DNA of 64,000 nt from Pseudorasbora parva (GCF_024679245.1 NC_090172.1:45088054-45152053); one strand, 5' to 3'. Positions 44,714 through 61,453 are shown, numbered from the stretch's first letter. Notes: generated by a model not told the origin, from the letters alone. Numbers and translations: made by a program.

Positions 44714-44983
44714 ACAGAGCCCCTAAAGGGACAAAAAAAGAGATGGGAAATAAAATAATAAGTGAATGATTTTGTTTTATCTGGCACATTTTTTGCGTTC
44801 CCACAAGAAAGTTTGCGTTCACTCACAAAACCGTTCCCCTTAGAACCTTTGAGTTTACTCACAACACTTTTTGAGCTCTTTGCGAGCGGGCGCAAAGTTT
44901 TTTTTTGCCGGAACGCAAATGTTTCTGTGATGTTTCCTCCATCTCATCATTTTTCTTTCACTATGCCCCTTAAGGGGCTCTGT
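44714..44983. mobile_element. 270-bp inverted-repeat element (ends ACAGAGCCCC)
   Basis: The left end is ACAGAGCCCCTAAAGGGAC and the right end, as reverse complement, is ACAGAGCCCCTTAAGGGGC. Pairing continues into GAGATGGGAAA opposite TTTCCTCCATCTC. The centre carries repeated TTTGCGTTC/GAACGCAAA motifs. It is non-coding and resembles a MITE. Confidence 0.75.
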
Positions 44984-45049
44984 AAAAGGCCAAGGAGGCC
45001 GTTTGAAAAACATACAGTCAAAGTTATACAAGAGTTCTTAGACTATTAG

Positions 45050-46740
45050 GACTGGAAGTTTGCTTTGTTTACGAAGCTCCCGACGCCCTCTTTCTCCTCA
45101 CCCCCCGCTGGCTCTGTTTAGCTGTCTGCGCATCGGAGGCTCTGTGCTGATACACCCGTTTTGTGACAGGGGGTGCTCTACTTTGAATTAAAGGGCTCTG
45201 ATTGATAAGGCGGTTGAAGGTAAATCTGCTCCCGCTAATTGTCTTTCAAATGCCCTCATTAATCAAAGCCGAGCTGGGGCTGTGACGGCCAGCCCTGTCA
45301 GCCATTCCTCGTCTGGACGCTAACCTCCCAGCGTGATGCCTGCCTCCTCCCTTCTCCCCTCACGGAGCCCGGCACAGTGGAGGATCATGGGCCGTTGGTC
45401 ACGCACCTGCCTTCAGCGGAGACAGGTGCTGACCGCCCCTCTGCCACCACGCTGGCCCCTGAGACCAATTTAACAAGCACTTAAAGATTCATGGCTTTGA
45501 GAAAGGGGAAAATGGGGGCAGCATATGATAACAGGAATAAACACGTTTAATTAGCTCCTTATATACATTATTTATTTATCTACCTGTTCTCTGATTAATT
45601 CATATACCGTTGGAGTTTCACAAAGGAGAGAGAGGGGCTTTTTTGGTATTCACAGCATCTGTTGAGATGCCTTTGTAGTACGCTTTGCTACCCCCCCCCC
45701 CAATGGTGGTTTGGGGGGCTGGTTCTGCACCTCCTTTCCTGTCGTCCTGGGATATGTGTGTCAGATGTGGGAAGAGCGCTGGGAAGGGGGGATTCAGATT
45801 CAGGGGGGATTTAGCAAATCAGCCCCACAATGAAATGGCTTGGTGGATTAGAGTTTAATGTATGCGGCGTGCCCAGCTTTACATAGGCTTGTTTGTGAAT
45901 TTCCTGACATGTAGCGACTCCTCCAGTTTTCTGTGATAGCGGAGCACACATTTTTCATGGAGCCGCTAATCAAAGTGAAGTAGTGGCAAACGACGGGTGC
46001 CACACAGATAGCCCAATCAAAGGGGGGAGGGGGGGCTGGGCTCTTCTCCACACATCTGTACACTGATGATGACACTCTTACCCATCTGCATCATTTCGCT
46101 GCATTTACAGCATCAGATATATACCTTAACTTATCCAAAGTTGGCTGGGAGTTTGTGGGGTCATAGGTTACAGCCCATCGCCATAAATATGGAAACATGC
46201 ACAGAGTTTGACCAAACATCTTCCGTTTAATCAAGACACTGTGCTTTATAGTTATAGTCTAAACAGTGTCTTCTCAATGTCAATGAATCCCAATCCTAAC
46301 TTTTTGCATGAATCCCTGAGTGTCCTTAGTGTTCTCTGCGCAGACACACTATCGTCTGGTCAAGTGCTGCTCTCCAGCCCAGACTCTTGACAGAGGGGGA
46401 ATCAGTGGAAAGGTGGGAGTTTTGCTGAGAGGGCTTGGAGTGACACACACACTCTTACCCACTCCCCTCTGTAATCCCTGACTCCTGAAGACCTCCAGAC
46501 GCCCTCCTCTCATAATGACACGGCTATCAAACCCAATTGCTGTGGCTCAGACTCAAGGCAGTGCATTAAATGCCTTAGAGTTTGATTGCTTCTTCAGAAT
46601 CAAGTGTCTGTGTACTCGCTGTCATTTTCACAGCCTTTACAGGCAGTAGTCATGGCCTAGTAGAGTTTGGAGTACTAAGGAAAGCTGGTCACTCTAACAC
46701 CCCATCTAGCCTATGTGCATGATCAAAAACACCATTTACA
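45050..46740. promoter_or_regulatory. Candidate conserved regulatory block E
   Basis: Repeat-poor and GC-richer than its surroundings (notably 45060-45480), without splice-bounded exons. Motifs such as CTGATTGATAAGG near 45199 and CTCATTAATCAAAG near 45254 are typical of developmental enhancers. This is a candidate only. Confidence 0.3.
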
Positions 46741-48121
46741 TTTATGTGAATCCTTTAAACAGAAAACCTTCACAATACTTTAAATAAATTCATTTTTATT
46801 TATCGCACATTTACACAAATGGGGCATTCTCACTCTTGATGGAGATTCAGTTTTTTTTCTTCCATAATATACATATTTGTGTATTTGTGTTATCAAAGTA
46901 TCTTAATAATGTGAGAGCCAAAGGCGAGTCCTGGTCCTTTCCTGACCTGATCCTGTTCCTCTCTATCCTCTGTATAGATATTATATGCACCATTTAACCA
47001 TTTAAGTTTGTTTGCCCATATAATCTTACAATATACCAGTAAGCTTATTTGGCTTGCCGTCTACTGATGAGGGGCTCGATGAAGCAGCTTCAACTCGAGC
47101 TGTGAAATACCCCAGAGTTTCTAAATGATTATGTAGGGCAAGGTACCTAAGTTAAAGGTGGAATTTGGGGAGGTGGTGGGATGCTGGAACATTTGAGACT
47201 GAGGAGAGGTAAGCAGCTTTGTATATACTCTGACTGTTGGCTGTTGATTAGATGGGCTCACTCCTCCATAAATTACATTTAGAACTTCATAAATAAAGCA
47301 GACTACATTAAATTGTAACACATTATAATAATGTTCAGTTATAAGTCTAATTAATAAGTGATATGCTAACATTTTAGTTATAAGTCACTTATAAATTATT
47401 AGTTAATAGGTTCATGAATGATTAATAAGTGGTTTGCTATACCGTATATCTATATATCTGGGATAGTTTACACTTGAGATTAAGGAACGCAGAAAGTGTT
47501 GTAAATGACTTGTATAGACACACGTAATTTGTGAGAGGTAAGAAAGATCTACAAATGATGTGTAACACATTAGTGTGTACTGTAATGTAAGTGCTGACTG
47601 GTGAGGGTATATAGACAGCTGTCTTCTCTGACACACATGGAGAATTTAACCGCTGTGCACCTGATATGATCTTTAGTGGAAGGCAAAACAAGATCCACAA
47701 GTCTGTGTTGATGAGTGAAAGTATTTAAAGGGGTCATGAATTAAGAAATCAACTTTCGCTTGAGCTTTTGATTTATAAAGTTAAGGTATAAAAGTCAAGT
47801 TTCAGAGCTGAAAATTTCCTTGTTAGTCAAAGAAAAGCTTTTATAGACACCAGGCCCAGCAAACGATCGATCATTTTGTGCAGGCTGTGACATCAGTGTG
47901 TGGTGAAACGCTGCATCAACATAAGATGAACAACGCCTGATTCTGTAGCTGTTTCTTATTTTTAATGATATCCAGCTCATGTGGGGAAGACATTGCATGT
48001 TTGTCCCTTCACTGGATTTGCAGTCAGGATGAGATTACATTTCTTTCTTGATGTGCGCCGTTCACTCTCTTGACTTGATATTTGATGGAAGTTTTGATCA
48101 TGCTGTCTGCAACGTACTGTC

Positions 48122-48148
48122 TGTGTGTGTGTGTGTGGGGGGGGGGGG
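48122..48148. repeat. (GT)n followed by poly(G)
   Basis: TGTGTGTGTGTGTGTGG followed by a further G run. Confidence 0.9.
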
Positions 48149-48164
48149 ACATGTTTTTTTTTAA

Positions 48165-48330
48165 ATGTCAGGACACAAACGTGTAATGACATTGGTATGA
48201 CATAGGTATTACAAGGAGAGGGTGAAATATGAGGACATTACCAATGTCCCCACTTTTCAAAATGCTTATAAATCATACAGGATGAGTAGAATGTTTCCTG
48301 TGATGGGTAGGTTTAGAGGTAGGGGTAGAG
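48165..48330 (+). repeat. Cyprinid interspersed repeat fragment (ATGTCCCC family)
   Basis: TGACATTGGTATGACATAGG, TATTACAAGGAGAGGGTGA and ATTACCAATGTCCCCAC are recalled from a common fish repeat. Only part is present. Confidence 0.5.
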
Positions 48331-48440
48331 ATCTTGAATTTGAATTGATGTCAAAAACAGGATATAGAATTACATTTGGAATTTGAATTAAAGTAAGTAG
48401 AATTTAAATTCAAGGAAAATTCAAAGAAATTCATATACAT

Positions 48441-48569
48441 GTCCATCTTGCCATACCAGCCTCCTCTGCACCTGTTGAGAGAATCTGTAGTGTTGTAGGA
48501 AAGATTTTCAGACCAGAACGCTGCGGACACAATGATAAAACACTTGAGGAGCGATGGAGAATTAGATGA
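48441..48569 (+). pseudogene. hAT transposase C-terminal (dimerisation domain) fragment
   Basis: The frame reads VHLAIPASSAPVERICSVVG, then KIFRPERCGHNDKTLEE, and stops at 48567-48569. PASSAPVER followed by a short hydrophobic stretch and a Lys/Arg-rich segment is the signature of the hAT C-terminal dimerisation domain. Nothing upstream in frame continues the protein, so this is an isolated fragment inside the larger composite repeat. Flanking GAATTTGAATTG repeats may belong to the same element. Confidence 0.75.
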
Positions 48570-50691
48570 ATCAGTGTTTATCAGAGAGTTTTGCATTGGA
48601 ATGAATGATAACTGCATTTACAACAACTTGTTTTATTTGATTACTTTGAAATGAAAATAACATTGGAACAAAACTAATTAAACAACATTGAGGGGGTAAT
48701 GTATTTCAATTGATCATTATCTATATTACTACATTATCTAAATTATCTATCTAGAACAAAATGTATGCAGGTGGTTTGCGGATGTAAATGTATGCGGAGT
48801 GACACTGTAAAAAATTAATCATCGGTCTTGTAATTTTACCACCAAAAAATTAAGGTGGTAATTAAAAATAGTGTGTATATTATTATTATTATTATTAAAA
48901 AGAAAATTGTGGTTCAGTGATGTATAAAAATAAAACCAAGAGATACACTTTTCTATTTTTTTAAGGAAAGAAAAGCAATTTTGAGGCCTGAATTGAGGAA
49001 CTCATTAAGATGATAAAATTAAGGAAAATAAGATTACTTGTTTATTTTTAGAGAATTAACTCAATTGTGCAGTTTTATTTAGAGACACCATTGTTAGTTC
49101 CCAGCATGCTTTGCCTAATTTAGATTAATATTGAAATGAAGTGTTGTTTAATGTGTTTTTTAGTGAAGGGAAACATCTGTTAATGTATAATGTTCATTTA
49201 TGTTTGACATTTGAAAGAATTTCTGTTATGTTGAAGTTTTGACTGTTACTATTGTATAGAAGAGTAGAACTTATAGTTAGGTTGTGATGTGAATAACTGC
49301 AAGTTAAACGTTTCATTTCCATTTACTCTAATTTATATATTTTTTTCAAAGTCAACTTTAATTTAAAAAAGCACATTCCACTAGTTTAATTCATCATAAC
49401 AGCTACTTAAATATTATGTGTATTGTTACCATATTTATTTTTTACAGACTAGATAAATGTAGTGAAATTGTGTTATTAAATAACAAAATTAATGTAATTG
49501 TTGTATTACTGAGGTAACATGTGTAATTTAATAAGTTACTAATCATATTAAAAGTAATCCAAACCACATTTATAATGGGTAACGTATAACAGTAAGCAAT
49601 TACATTTCCAAATGAACTTTCCTAACACTGAATGTATGTCAGATTCAACACATTCTTTCTGTTGTGTGACTGGAATTTCTTTGAATTGTCATGAATTCAT
49701 GAATTCTACTTCCTGTCATTCCAGTTCACATTCAAATTCCTGTGGGTCGGAGTCAATTCAATTCAAATTCCAATTCATGAATTGAATGGAGGCCAATTCT
49801 GAAATCCTGAATTTTGCACAAGCCAGTGGCACGCCCATAAATTGCAGGAGAGTAGCTCAAAACCAGGATGGAAAATAGCCTATTACTTTCATTTTGATTT
49901 GAATGTAAAAACCATGCAAACATCATAAGTTGACCTCAAGACAACAGTATAAAAAAATTAAAAAGCTAGTTCATGACACCTTTAACATAACCCACTGCAT
50001 CCCCTTAAAAATACTGCTTTAGCATTTACTTTTAAGTTTGTGTTTTTGAACATACCAGCTTACAACTTACACATTATATATTTAATGGTTTGTTCATCAT
50101 TTGTTCATGATTAACTACTGCTTATTGAGATGATATACCAAAACAATTTTGACATACATTTTCAGTGATTTGCAAGTGATGAATAAAGTATAAACTAAAC
50201 TTATAACCCATCTACTGAGCTGTTAGAATTTTTTTTTTAATGATTTACACATTTTTAAGATAACTTACAGATTTATAAAATGTTAGCAAAGCATATCACT
50301 TATTAATAATTTATGAAGGTATGTTTTGGAAATGATTAGTTCATCATTAGCTAATAACCTTTAAATGACATACTGAATATTAGTATAAAGTGTTACCCAT
50401 TTTTATAGACTTTTGTACAATAAACACTTCCGGTACTGTATTAGGTAGGTAACCAGTGCTAGTAATCTATTACATTTGGAAACATGAACAAGATATTCTG
50501 AAGTGAAAATAAGTTTTGTGGAGTTCATAAAGTTTTAGGTGAATGAAAAATATCTGCTCAATGCAACTTGTCTCATACCAGCACTCTAAAATAAAAAATA
50601 AAAATAAAATTAATAATAAAAAAGAAGACAAAAAAGCTGGCATTTACACATTAGCTACAAAATTCTGCCTTTTGTAAGTTTAGTACTTTCC

Positions 50692-50827
<136 letters not shown>

Positions 50828-52546
50828 CGCGCAAGATGGAGTGCAGTGTCAGTGTTTGGGCATGGGGTGAAAAACGGCCGTACTTACAGTGTAATCATGA
50901 ACGCTGTCAGGCTCGTCCACAGCGTGTGTGTGTCTGTGTGTGTAGAGGGAGACTTATGGAGATGAAGCAGGGCCGATGGGAAGATCTCTCCACCTGGATA
51001 TTTATTAACCATGCTGCTGACAGTAATGAGCACTGAACAGGTGGGCTGGGACACACAGATCACAAAGTTGGGGCATCGACGAGGAGGGGGGCAGTGTGGA
51101 GACAATGGCAGATAGTGGAAAGAAGTTCGACCCCTTGCCGCTACGATGAGAAAGAGAGTCGGGAGTGAGCGTACACCCACACGCTTCAGCATTCACGGTC
51201 AAACTTAGAAATACATGTGCGTAGCGCTGCCTGTTCAGGCTTTGTTCTCCCTGCACACATACACATGAACACCTGGTGCAATTAGGCAAATGTGGCCATA
51301 GCTTTAGTGCAGGGGAATAATAACAGCAGCGTACCGCTCTATATAAATCACAATATGACCAAAACATGCTATTTATGTCTGACTGTATTCATAATGCATG
51401 ATGTACTCGAAAAGACAACACATATTCGCATTTGAACTGAAGGACTGTGGATAACAAATGCTTGTGGTGTCTTGGCATATATTTCAAATAGACTGTAAGC
51501 AATTTCTGGTGTGAAGCCTCTGTGTCAGTCCAATCAGATCACACAGAAGTCACGCAGCAACTCGAGAGCAAGCGAGAGTTGGCGAATCGCCTCTGACACA
51601 CCTGGAGGGGAAGATGTCATAAACACATAATCATTACCTACAAAACTGCTGAAGCCGACACGCAGAGAAAAAAATCAACAACAACACAAATTCACTCTGC
51701 CGCCCAGGTGACAAGGCCACGTAACATTCATTCCTAGTAATGAGACTTCCAGAATATGGAACCTGGATGATGTATTAATCTGAGTCAGGACTTTCGTGAT
51801 AGGATGTGGCTTGGGGACAAGCCTGTGAGCACTGATTTCGGTTTGGCGAGGAGCTGAGCTTGTCTTATTAAGACCTGAGTGAGGCTAATCAGCTGTGTCA
51901 CTTAATGCTGAACAGATGTGCACTACAAAGGAAACGACGGAGGCTTCCGCCATCCCGAGGTGCGTCTGCGGGGGAGGAAAGGGAACTAGAAGGAGAGTGA
52001 GAACGAGAGCGCGCCAATGATTCTGATGTCTGATGAAGGCACCTTTAACAGAATCTTGACGTTTAGACCCAATGTGGGCTTAGAAGGCAAAGAGATGGAA
52101 GACCACGCAAGACAGCTGCTGTCACAACAGTCTCACCGATGAGTCAGATCTGGCTGTGAGTGACAGGCTGACACTGACAGGACTTGGCTAAATGACATAG
52201 GGAAGAATTTATCTAAAAAATCCAAAGCCCCTCATGTACACAGTCCTATGTTTGAAGCTATAATTTTAAATAGCCATTAGGAAAGGGCATGACTGAGGTA
52301 AAACTACAGGTTTGTGGCCACTTCGGATATCCTTATCAGCTGACAACCTCCAGTATGAATCATAGGTTGAAAAGCGCTGTTAATGAGGTAGACATGACCT
52401 GTTTTAATTACCCATCACTCAAAAGTAAGAAAGCCATGGTTTCCAACCATGTTAGAACCTACAATTTCTCCTTTCCAGATCCAGTGCCTCAGGGTTTTCC
52501 ACACTGCAGCCAAGCTTGGTTATTGTTTTTTGAACCCTGATTTTAA
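50828..52546. promoter_or_regulatory. Candidate conserved regulatory block F
   Basis: Repeat-poor, no exon recognised. The segment 51480-52200 has mixed composition and few repeats. Function is unproven. Confidence 0.25.
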
Positions 52547-53243
52547 AGGCAAAGTTCTCTGTAAATAAAAATGTTGTCATCATTTGCTCACCTTCAAGTC
52601 AAAACCTGCATTATTTCTTATGTGGAACGCAAGAGAAGATTAAATGATTACATCATTTAAACGTTTGGGTTAATTAACACTTTAATAAAAAAGGAATTTT
52701 TAAATGATAGACTGCACTGATTTTCTGTCGTGTTTCCATATTAGCCTGCACTTATTTGATTGGATGACTGGTTGACTGCTGCGTTCATGCCTTGCACATT
52801 CCATAAACTTTCTCAAGTTGAAAGTAGTTAAACTTTTTTAAACCACATCTCTAAGCTTTGCAGTTTGTTTCATTTCACTGTCCTGTGAAAATAAAAAAGG
52901 GTTGTGTGAATGGCCCATTAGAACATAATGACAATATGATTAGCAATACCCAATCGTAAACTGAACATTGCTTCCTTCATTAAATATTTGTGCACTTTGT
53001 ACAGTCACAGAAGCGTGTATGTGCTTTATTTTGTTGCAGCCATTAAAATCTAAAAAACTCATGGTCTGAAAGGTCAAGGACAAACTGGATGGTATTAGGA
53101 ATACGCCGAAAGAGCAGTCCAACCCCACTGCCTTTTCATGTACGTGCCAAAAAAACATTTGTGTTCTGCAGAAGAAATAATCATGGAGGTTTTAAATGAC
53201 ATACATGATGATACAAATTTTCATTTTAGGGTGTACCATCACT
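52547..53243. mobile_element. Degraded TTAA-type short element
   Basis: After TTAA (52543-52546), the left end AGGCAAAGTTCTCTG, then GTTGTCATCATTTGCTCACC, is matched loosely by the right end (GATACAAATTTTCATTTTAG, GGTGTACCATCAC). Both resemble decayed versions of the family AGGG..GTTCACCC. Borders are approximate. Confidence 0.45.
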
Positions 53244-56698
<3,455 letters not shown>

Positions 56699-57788
56699 GT
56701 ACACTGTACTGCCAAATGTTTTAGGTTGTCTGCCTTTATATGCACATGAACTTTAATGACATCCCATACTTGATATGTAGAGTTTAATATGGGAGTTGAC
56801 CCACCCTTCGCGGCTTTAACTCTTCTGGCAAGGTTTTCCACAAGGTTTAGGAGTGTGTTTATGGAGATTTTTGACTATTCTTCAAGAAGTGCATTTGTGA
56901 GGTTGGACGAGAAGGCCTGGCTTGCAGTGTCCGCTCTAATTCATCCCAAAGGTGTTCTAATAAGATGAGGTCAGAACTCTGTGCAGGCCAACCAAGTTTC
57001 TCAATACCAAACTCGCTCATCCATGTGTTTATGGAACTTGCTTTGTGCACTGATGTGCAGTCATGTTGGAACATTAAGGGGCCATCCTCAAACTGTTCCC
57101 ACAAAGTTGGGAACATGAAACTGTCCAAAATGTCTTGGTACACTGAAGCATTAAAGATTTCCTTTCACTGGAACTAAGAGACCAAGCCCAATCCCTGAAA
57201 AACAACCCCACAACATAATCCTCCCGCCACCAAACTTTACACTTGAAACAATATAGTCAGGCAAATACCATTCTCCTAGCAATTGTCAAACCCAGACTCA
57301 TCCATTGGATTGCCAGACAGAGAAGCATGATTCATCACTTCAAAGAACACGTCTCCGCTGTTCTAGACCCGGCGTGCTTTACACCACTGCATCCGACGGT
57401 TTGCATTGCACTTGGTGATGTAAGGCTTGGATACAGATGCTCAGCCATGGAAACCCATTCCATGAAGCTCTTTACGCACTGTTCTTGAGCTAATCTGAAG
57501 GCCTCATGAAGTTTGGAGGTCGTAGCTATTGACTCAGCCGAGTTGCTGTTGAACACAATTCCTTCCACTGTTATAATACCACTAACAGTTGACCGTGGAA
57601 TATTTAGTAGATATTTCTTATTGTACAGATAGCAACCTATCACAGTACTACCCTTGAATTCACTGAGCTCCTGACAGCGACCCATTCTTTCACAAACGTT
57701 GATTTTATATACCTGTGGGCATGGAAGTGATTGGAACACCTGAATTCAATTATTTGGAGGGGTGTCCCACTTTTGGCAATATAGTGTA
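56699..57788 (-). mobile_element. Tc1-like transposon C
   Basis: Inverted ends are CACTGTACTGCCAAATG on the left and TTTTGGCAATATAGTGTA on the right, flanked by TA. The element is read on the minus strand and is about 1.1 kb, shorter than its family because of internal deletions. It belongs to a different Tc1-like lineage from copies A and B. Confidence 0.85.
56800..57685 (-). pseudogene. Decayed Tc1-like transposase (lineage C)
   Basis: The minus-strand start MGRCQELSEFKGSTVIGCY (57685) begins the N-terminal DNA-binding part. The first catalytic Asp survives in SDES (near 57325), but the Trp codon normally before it has become TGA. The second lies in FQHDCTSVHKA and the third in LEHLWDELERT (near 56950). 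Missing segments and frameshifts make it inactive. Confidence 0.85.
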
Positions 57789-57897
57789 TATTTTTCTTTA
57801 ATTTCTAAAATGTGTATATCTTTACAATATAAATCAATATAAATGGCAATTGTTTAACTTTAAAAACAACATGTTTTCGTTATAATAATATGACATA

Positions 57898-58113
57898 CAC
57901 TGTAAAAAAAGGCAAATTTTAAACTTTTGCAGTACAATCGACTTAAATGTTGAAGTTATTTCAACTTAAATTATGTTAAACTGACCTTAAAAATTAGTTA
58001 AATCTTGTATAACTAATAAAACAAGTTTAACATTTTCTTAACTTATTTTGATGAGTTAAAACAATGTAAAACCTTTTGTTGTCAACTTATTGAACATATA
58101 ATTTTTTACAGTG
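57898..58113. mobile_element. MITE-like element, CACTGTAAAAAA ends, TA target
   Basis: A 216-bp element with inverted ends CACTGTAAAAAAAGGC and (reverse complement) CACTGTAAAAAATTATATG, flanked by TA. The interior is AACTTAAA-rich and non-coding. Confidence 0.8.
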
Positions 58114-61100
58114 TACTTTTTTTAAACTGTCTAAATAATTATTTGTTTGTATATCATATTTTGGGGTACTTGAAAACACCTGGGAAAAATAAGTGATGTA
58201 ATGACACGTGCCCCTGGGTGTGATTACTTCCCATGGAGAGTAATGAGAAGGTGAGGTGAGGAAAGAAGATACATGATGTGAGTTTATGGAGGGAACAGGA
58301 TTTTTTATGCTACAACAAGAACTCGTTCAGCACGTCTTCATTTACCAAAGCCATGATCACTTCTCTCAAAGCATCATCCGTACAAACTGCAGCCTGTTCA
58401 CACAATCAGACTGATGAGCGAGCGCATATGCCTATCTTCCCAATTAATCTGTGCACCGAGCTGTGTTGTGAAAAGAGAGTGAGTACTATATCTCTCCCAG
58501 CAAAACCTCCCCCGGGCGACAGTCTGGGGCACAAACACGGCCAGTATCACCGGCCCATATTTGGGATTTCATTGGGATCTGTGACTCATTGCGAAGTCGT
58601 GGATCATACCAGATACAGGCTGGAGGAGCAATTGCCTGTATAAGCAAGCGTTTCTCTGTCCTTCTGTCAGAATTCACATCCAAACACACACACACATGCT
58701 CCCAGCTCAGGTATCAGCATGCCTTGGTGTCGCGGGCTAAAGCACAGAGTAGCACCACACAGTGGCTGCACAGACGCTATTCAGAGGAAAGCCTATTATC
58801 TCCTGCAGGAGCCTCACTTTATTACACCATTATTTGGAGATCGTCTCTTCATGCTACAATGCCCAGAAACTTTAGATGCAATATAATGTGAAATCTGCAG
58901 GTTTTATGGCAATTCTATGGGCACCAGGGTATATTATTCTCTCCATTTCATACAATTAGATCTTTTGTGCTTAAATATTGCGCATGCAAAAATAAAAAGT
59001 CTCTGTAATGCATTAGCACTCCTCACGCACTTAGCCATTAGCATATGTCATTGTATCAACAATGAGAAATGTCAATTTCTGTCCACCAGAATTAGCATAA
59101 AACCTGTCGGTGATCTCATAAAATCAATCACTATATAAATATAGCCACATTGTGAGAATGTGCAAGTGCTAATGACTCCGTTTGATTAGCATTAGGTTAC
59201 AACTCAGTGAAAGTGCTGAAATACTGAAGGTCAACCTGCCATTTTGACAGGGGATGAAAATAATTTTTTTGGGGGGGAGGGGGGCAAAGGGATGCCATGA
59301 TTTGAATTAAGATTGTCAGATTGGCTGTAAGCTTGAATCGGTGGGCACGAGTGTCTTGTATGACCTTTTTGAGGGAATTGTCATTTTCCGCCCCTGTGAT
59401 GCCACCATGGCTCAGCGGCAGAGAGGGCCTGTTCCCTGCGCTGTGTAATTTGTCCTGGGTGTTACTGTTCACACTGCTCTAGCTCTAGCGATTCAGACGC
59501 GCAGACCTCAATGTATCTACAGAGCACCAGGCTGCGACTGCGGAATAACGAGAAAAGAGCCGGTGCTGGAGATACACTCCATGCTCCGCAGACGGCGGGA
59601 GAGGCTCTGCCAATGACTTTGGCTGCATCTCTGTTTATTTCTGATGCGTAGGACTGTACATTCCCACAGAGTCAGTGGCATGCGTCGTAGTAGGAAAGTT
59701 AATTCAATGGTTTATTGATCAGAGAGTGCACATGGAACCCTTTATGACAAGAGATGGTCACAGTATGTTGATCCTGGAAAACCTGTACAAAGCCAGAGTG
59801 CTGTAAAGAAGTGCTAGGAAAAGTACTTGAAGTTTGTTGAAAGTGTTGCACGTGTGTGGTAAGTCTGTTATATATTTCGCTTCTGAAGTAAAAACACAAA
59901 ACAAACGTTGTAGCATTGCAAAAAGATTAAAAATTAATTTCAAAGTTGGCCCATTTCAAATCTTACTGGCATACGAAACATTTAGGTAATGCGTCATGCT
60001 GGAAATCGGACCAGACCGAGCTTGTGCAAAGCCACTATGATTAATCAAATAATTTATTCTGTTGGCAAAAAGAGTCTTCTTTCATGGCCAACATTATTCA
60101 ATGATACACCAGATTCGGCAATGGAGACAACATTTGCTTTGGGAAAAATCAAGGGGTCAATTTTTAATATAAGCCATCAGGCTGATAATCATTCGTTGCT
60201 CATTACTTGCCAAATTAATGTTAATTAAAAACAGTCGAGGCTCAGAAGTTTCTGGTCCAATCTCTCTTCAAAGTAGCTGCCATATTATCATTGATACTTT
60301 TTTTTTGACACCTCCTGTGATCTTCACCTCTTTCTCACTTGTGGTGTTGGTTTCTCCTAAGTTAAGGCCGTTTATGTCTCATTTTCTCACATTTAACACA
60401 GTTAAATGTCTACAGTAGCGTACTGGGACTAATTAATTTCTGTTTGCTTTTCGACCTTTTTTTCATGAGATGAGTATTTAGAGTAAACTAGACGGAGCCA
60501 GAAAGTCTCTGCTCCCATATATAAACGGAGAACATTTATAGTGGCTCCACAGAGAGCAGGTCTTTGTATTTGTGCGTGTGTTTGGTAGTTTGGTCCGTGC
60601 CACATCAGTGCTGCCCGTTCACAATTGTCAAGAACATAATCATGTTGTGCTCCTTTTATCTTTGTGACTTTATCTGCCTCTCTATTGGCTGATGGGACAA
60701 CTGAACCCGGACATTCTTGTGCGACTAGACTGTATGCGTGTGTCTGCGTGTGCGTGTGTGTGTGTAATTAAAAGCTTTCATCCAGAACCACAGTCCTCCT
60801 CTCCATTAAAACAACCCATCAGATGGCACTCAGATAAACTGCCAGGAGGGTAGTGTGCAATGTGTGTGTGTAGACAGAGGAAATGGGTGTGTGGTTAAGA
60901 GCAGAGAAGAGAATCATAAGGAATTTCATTTCTGATTCCTCTGAACTATTCCTTAACATTGTCAAATTCAATTGATTCTTTTTAATTTGAGGGAAACAGA
61001 AATGCAATTTTTTAAAGAAATTCAAAACAACAAAGAATCAAAAATGAGGTAACATTTAGTTATACTGCTTTTTTTTACCCGTATTTTGAATTATGCATTG

Positions 61101-61453
61101 CATTTTGATTTAAAGGAAATGCATGTGAACTTAATGGTTGATGTCCCGGCAGAAAATTACCAGAACTTTTCCCATTTTTCTGCTGATAACATCAATTAGC
61201 TTAGAAGCTCTTCAAAGACTTAAGGTTCAGTAAGTGAGTCAGATGAATTGAGAAGCTGTTCCAATTGACTCAAATGTCTTTGTGATTCACTAAAAAGAAC
61301 CACTCATAGGAGTCATTAGCACATTGAACTTCACTGCTTGTGTTGTATATTTTTGATTCACTAAAAAGAACTGGCTTTTTATGTCATTAATTTGGGATTA
61401 TTGCATAAATTGCGTGCATGTTTTTGATTCACCCCAAAAAAATCAGCTCTTAA
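58114..61453. promoter_or_regulatory. Candidate conserved regulatory block H
   Basis: Mostly repeat-free non-coding DNA. The strongest candidate segment is about 59990-60260, rich in homeodomain-type cores (CTATGATTAATCAAATAATT near 60034, AAATTAATGTTAATTAAAA near 60211). Two other repeat-free segments lie at 58380-58660 and 58780-59140. No exon or RNA gene was supported. Confidence 0.3.

Larger units (their letters stand above)
47729..49981 (+). mobile_element. Second TTAA-flanked Kolobok-like copy, rearranged by insertions
   Basis: TTAA at 47725-47728 and 49982-49985 flank AGGGGTCATGAATTAAG and (reverse complement) AGGTGTCATGAACTAGC. The left 200 bp match the right side of the element at 11297-12547 (CTTTTATAGACACCAGGCCC), and TTGACCTCAAGACAACAGTA matches its left side. 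The interior contains a decayed trace of the same THAP-type region (GTGGGGAAGACATTGCATGT near 47980) and later insertions. Confidence 0.65.
47315..50396. mobile_element. Composite: GTAACAC-ended repeat enclosing the TTAA element
   Basis: The left part (GTAACACATTATAATAATG, TAATAAGTGATATGCTAACA) and the right part, as reverse complement (GTAACACTTTATACTAATAT, TAATAAGTGATATGCTTTGC), are inverted copies of one repeat end. The element at 47729-49981 sits between them. This looks like a larger repeat into which other elements inserted. Confidence 0.5.
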
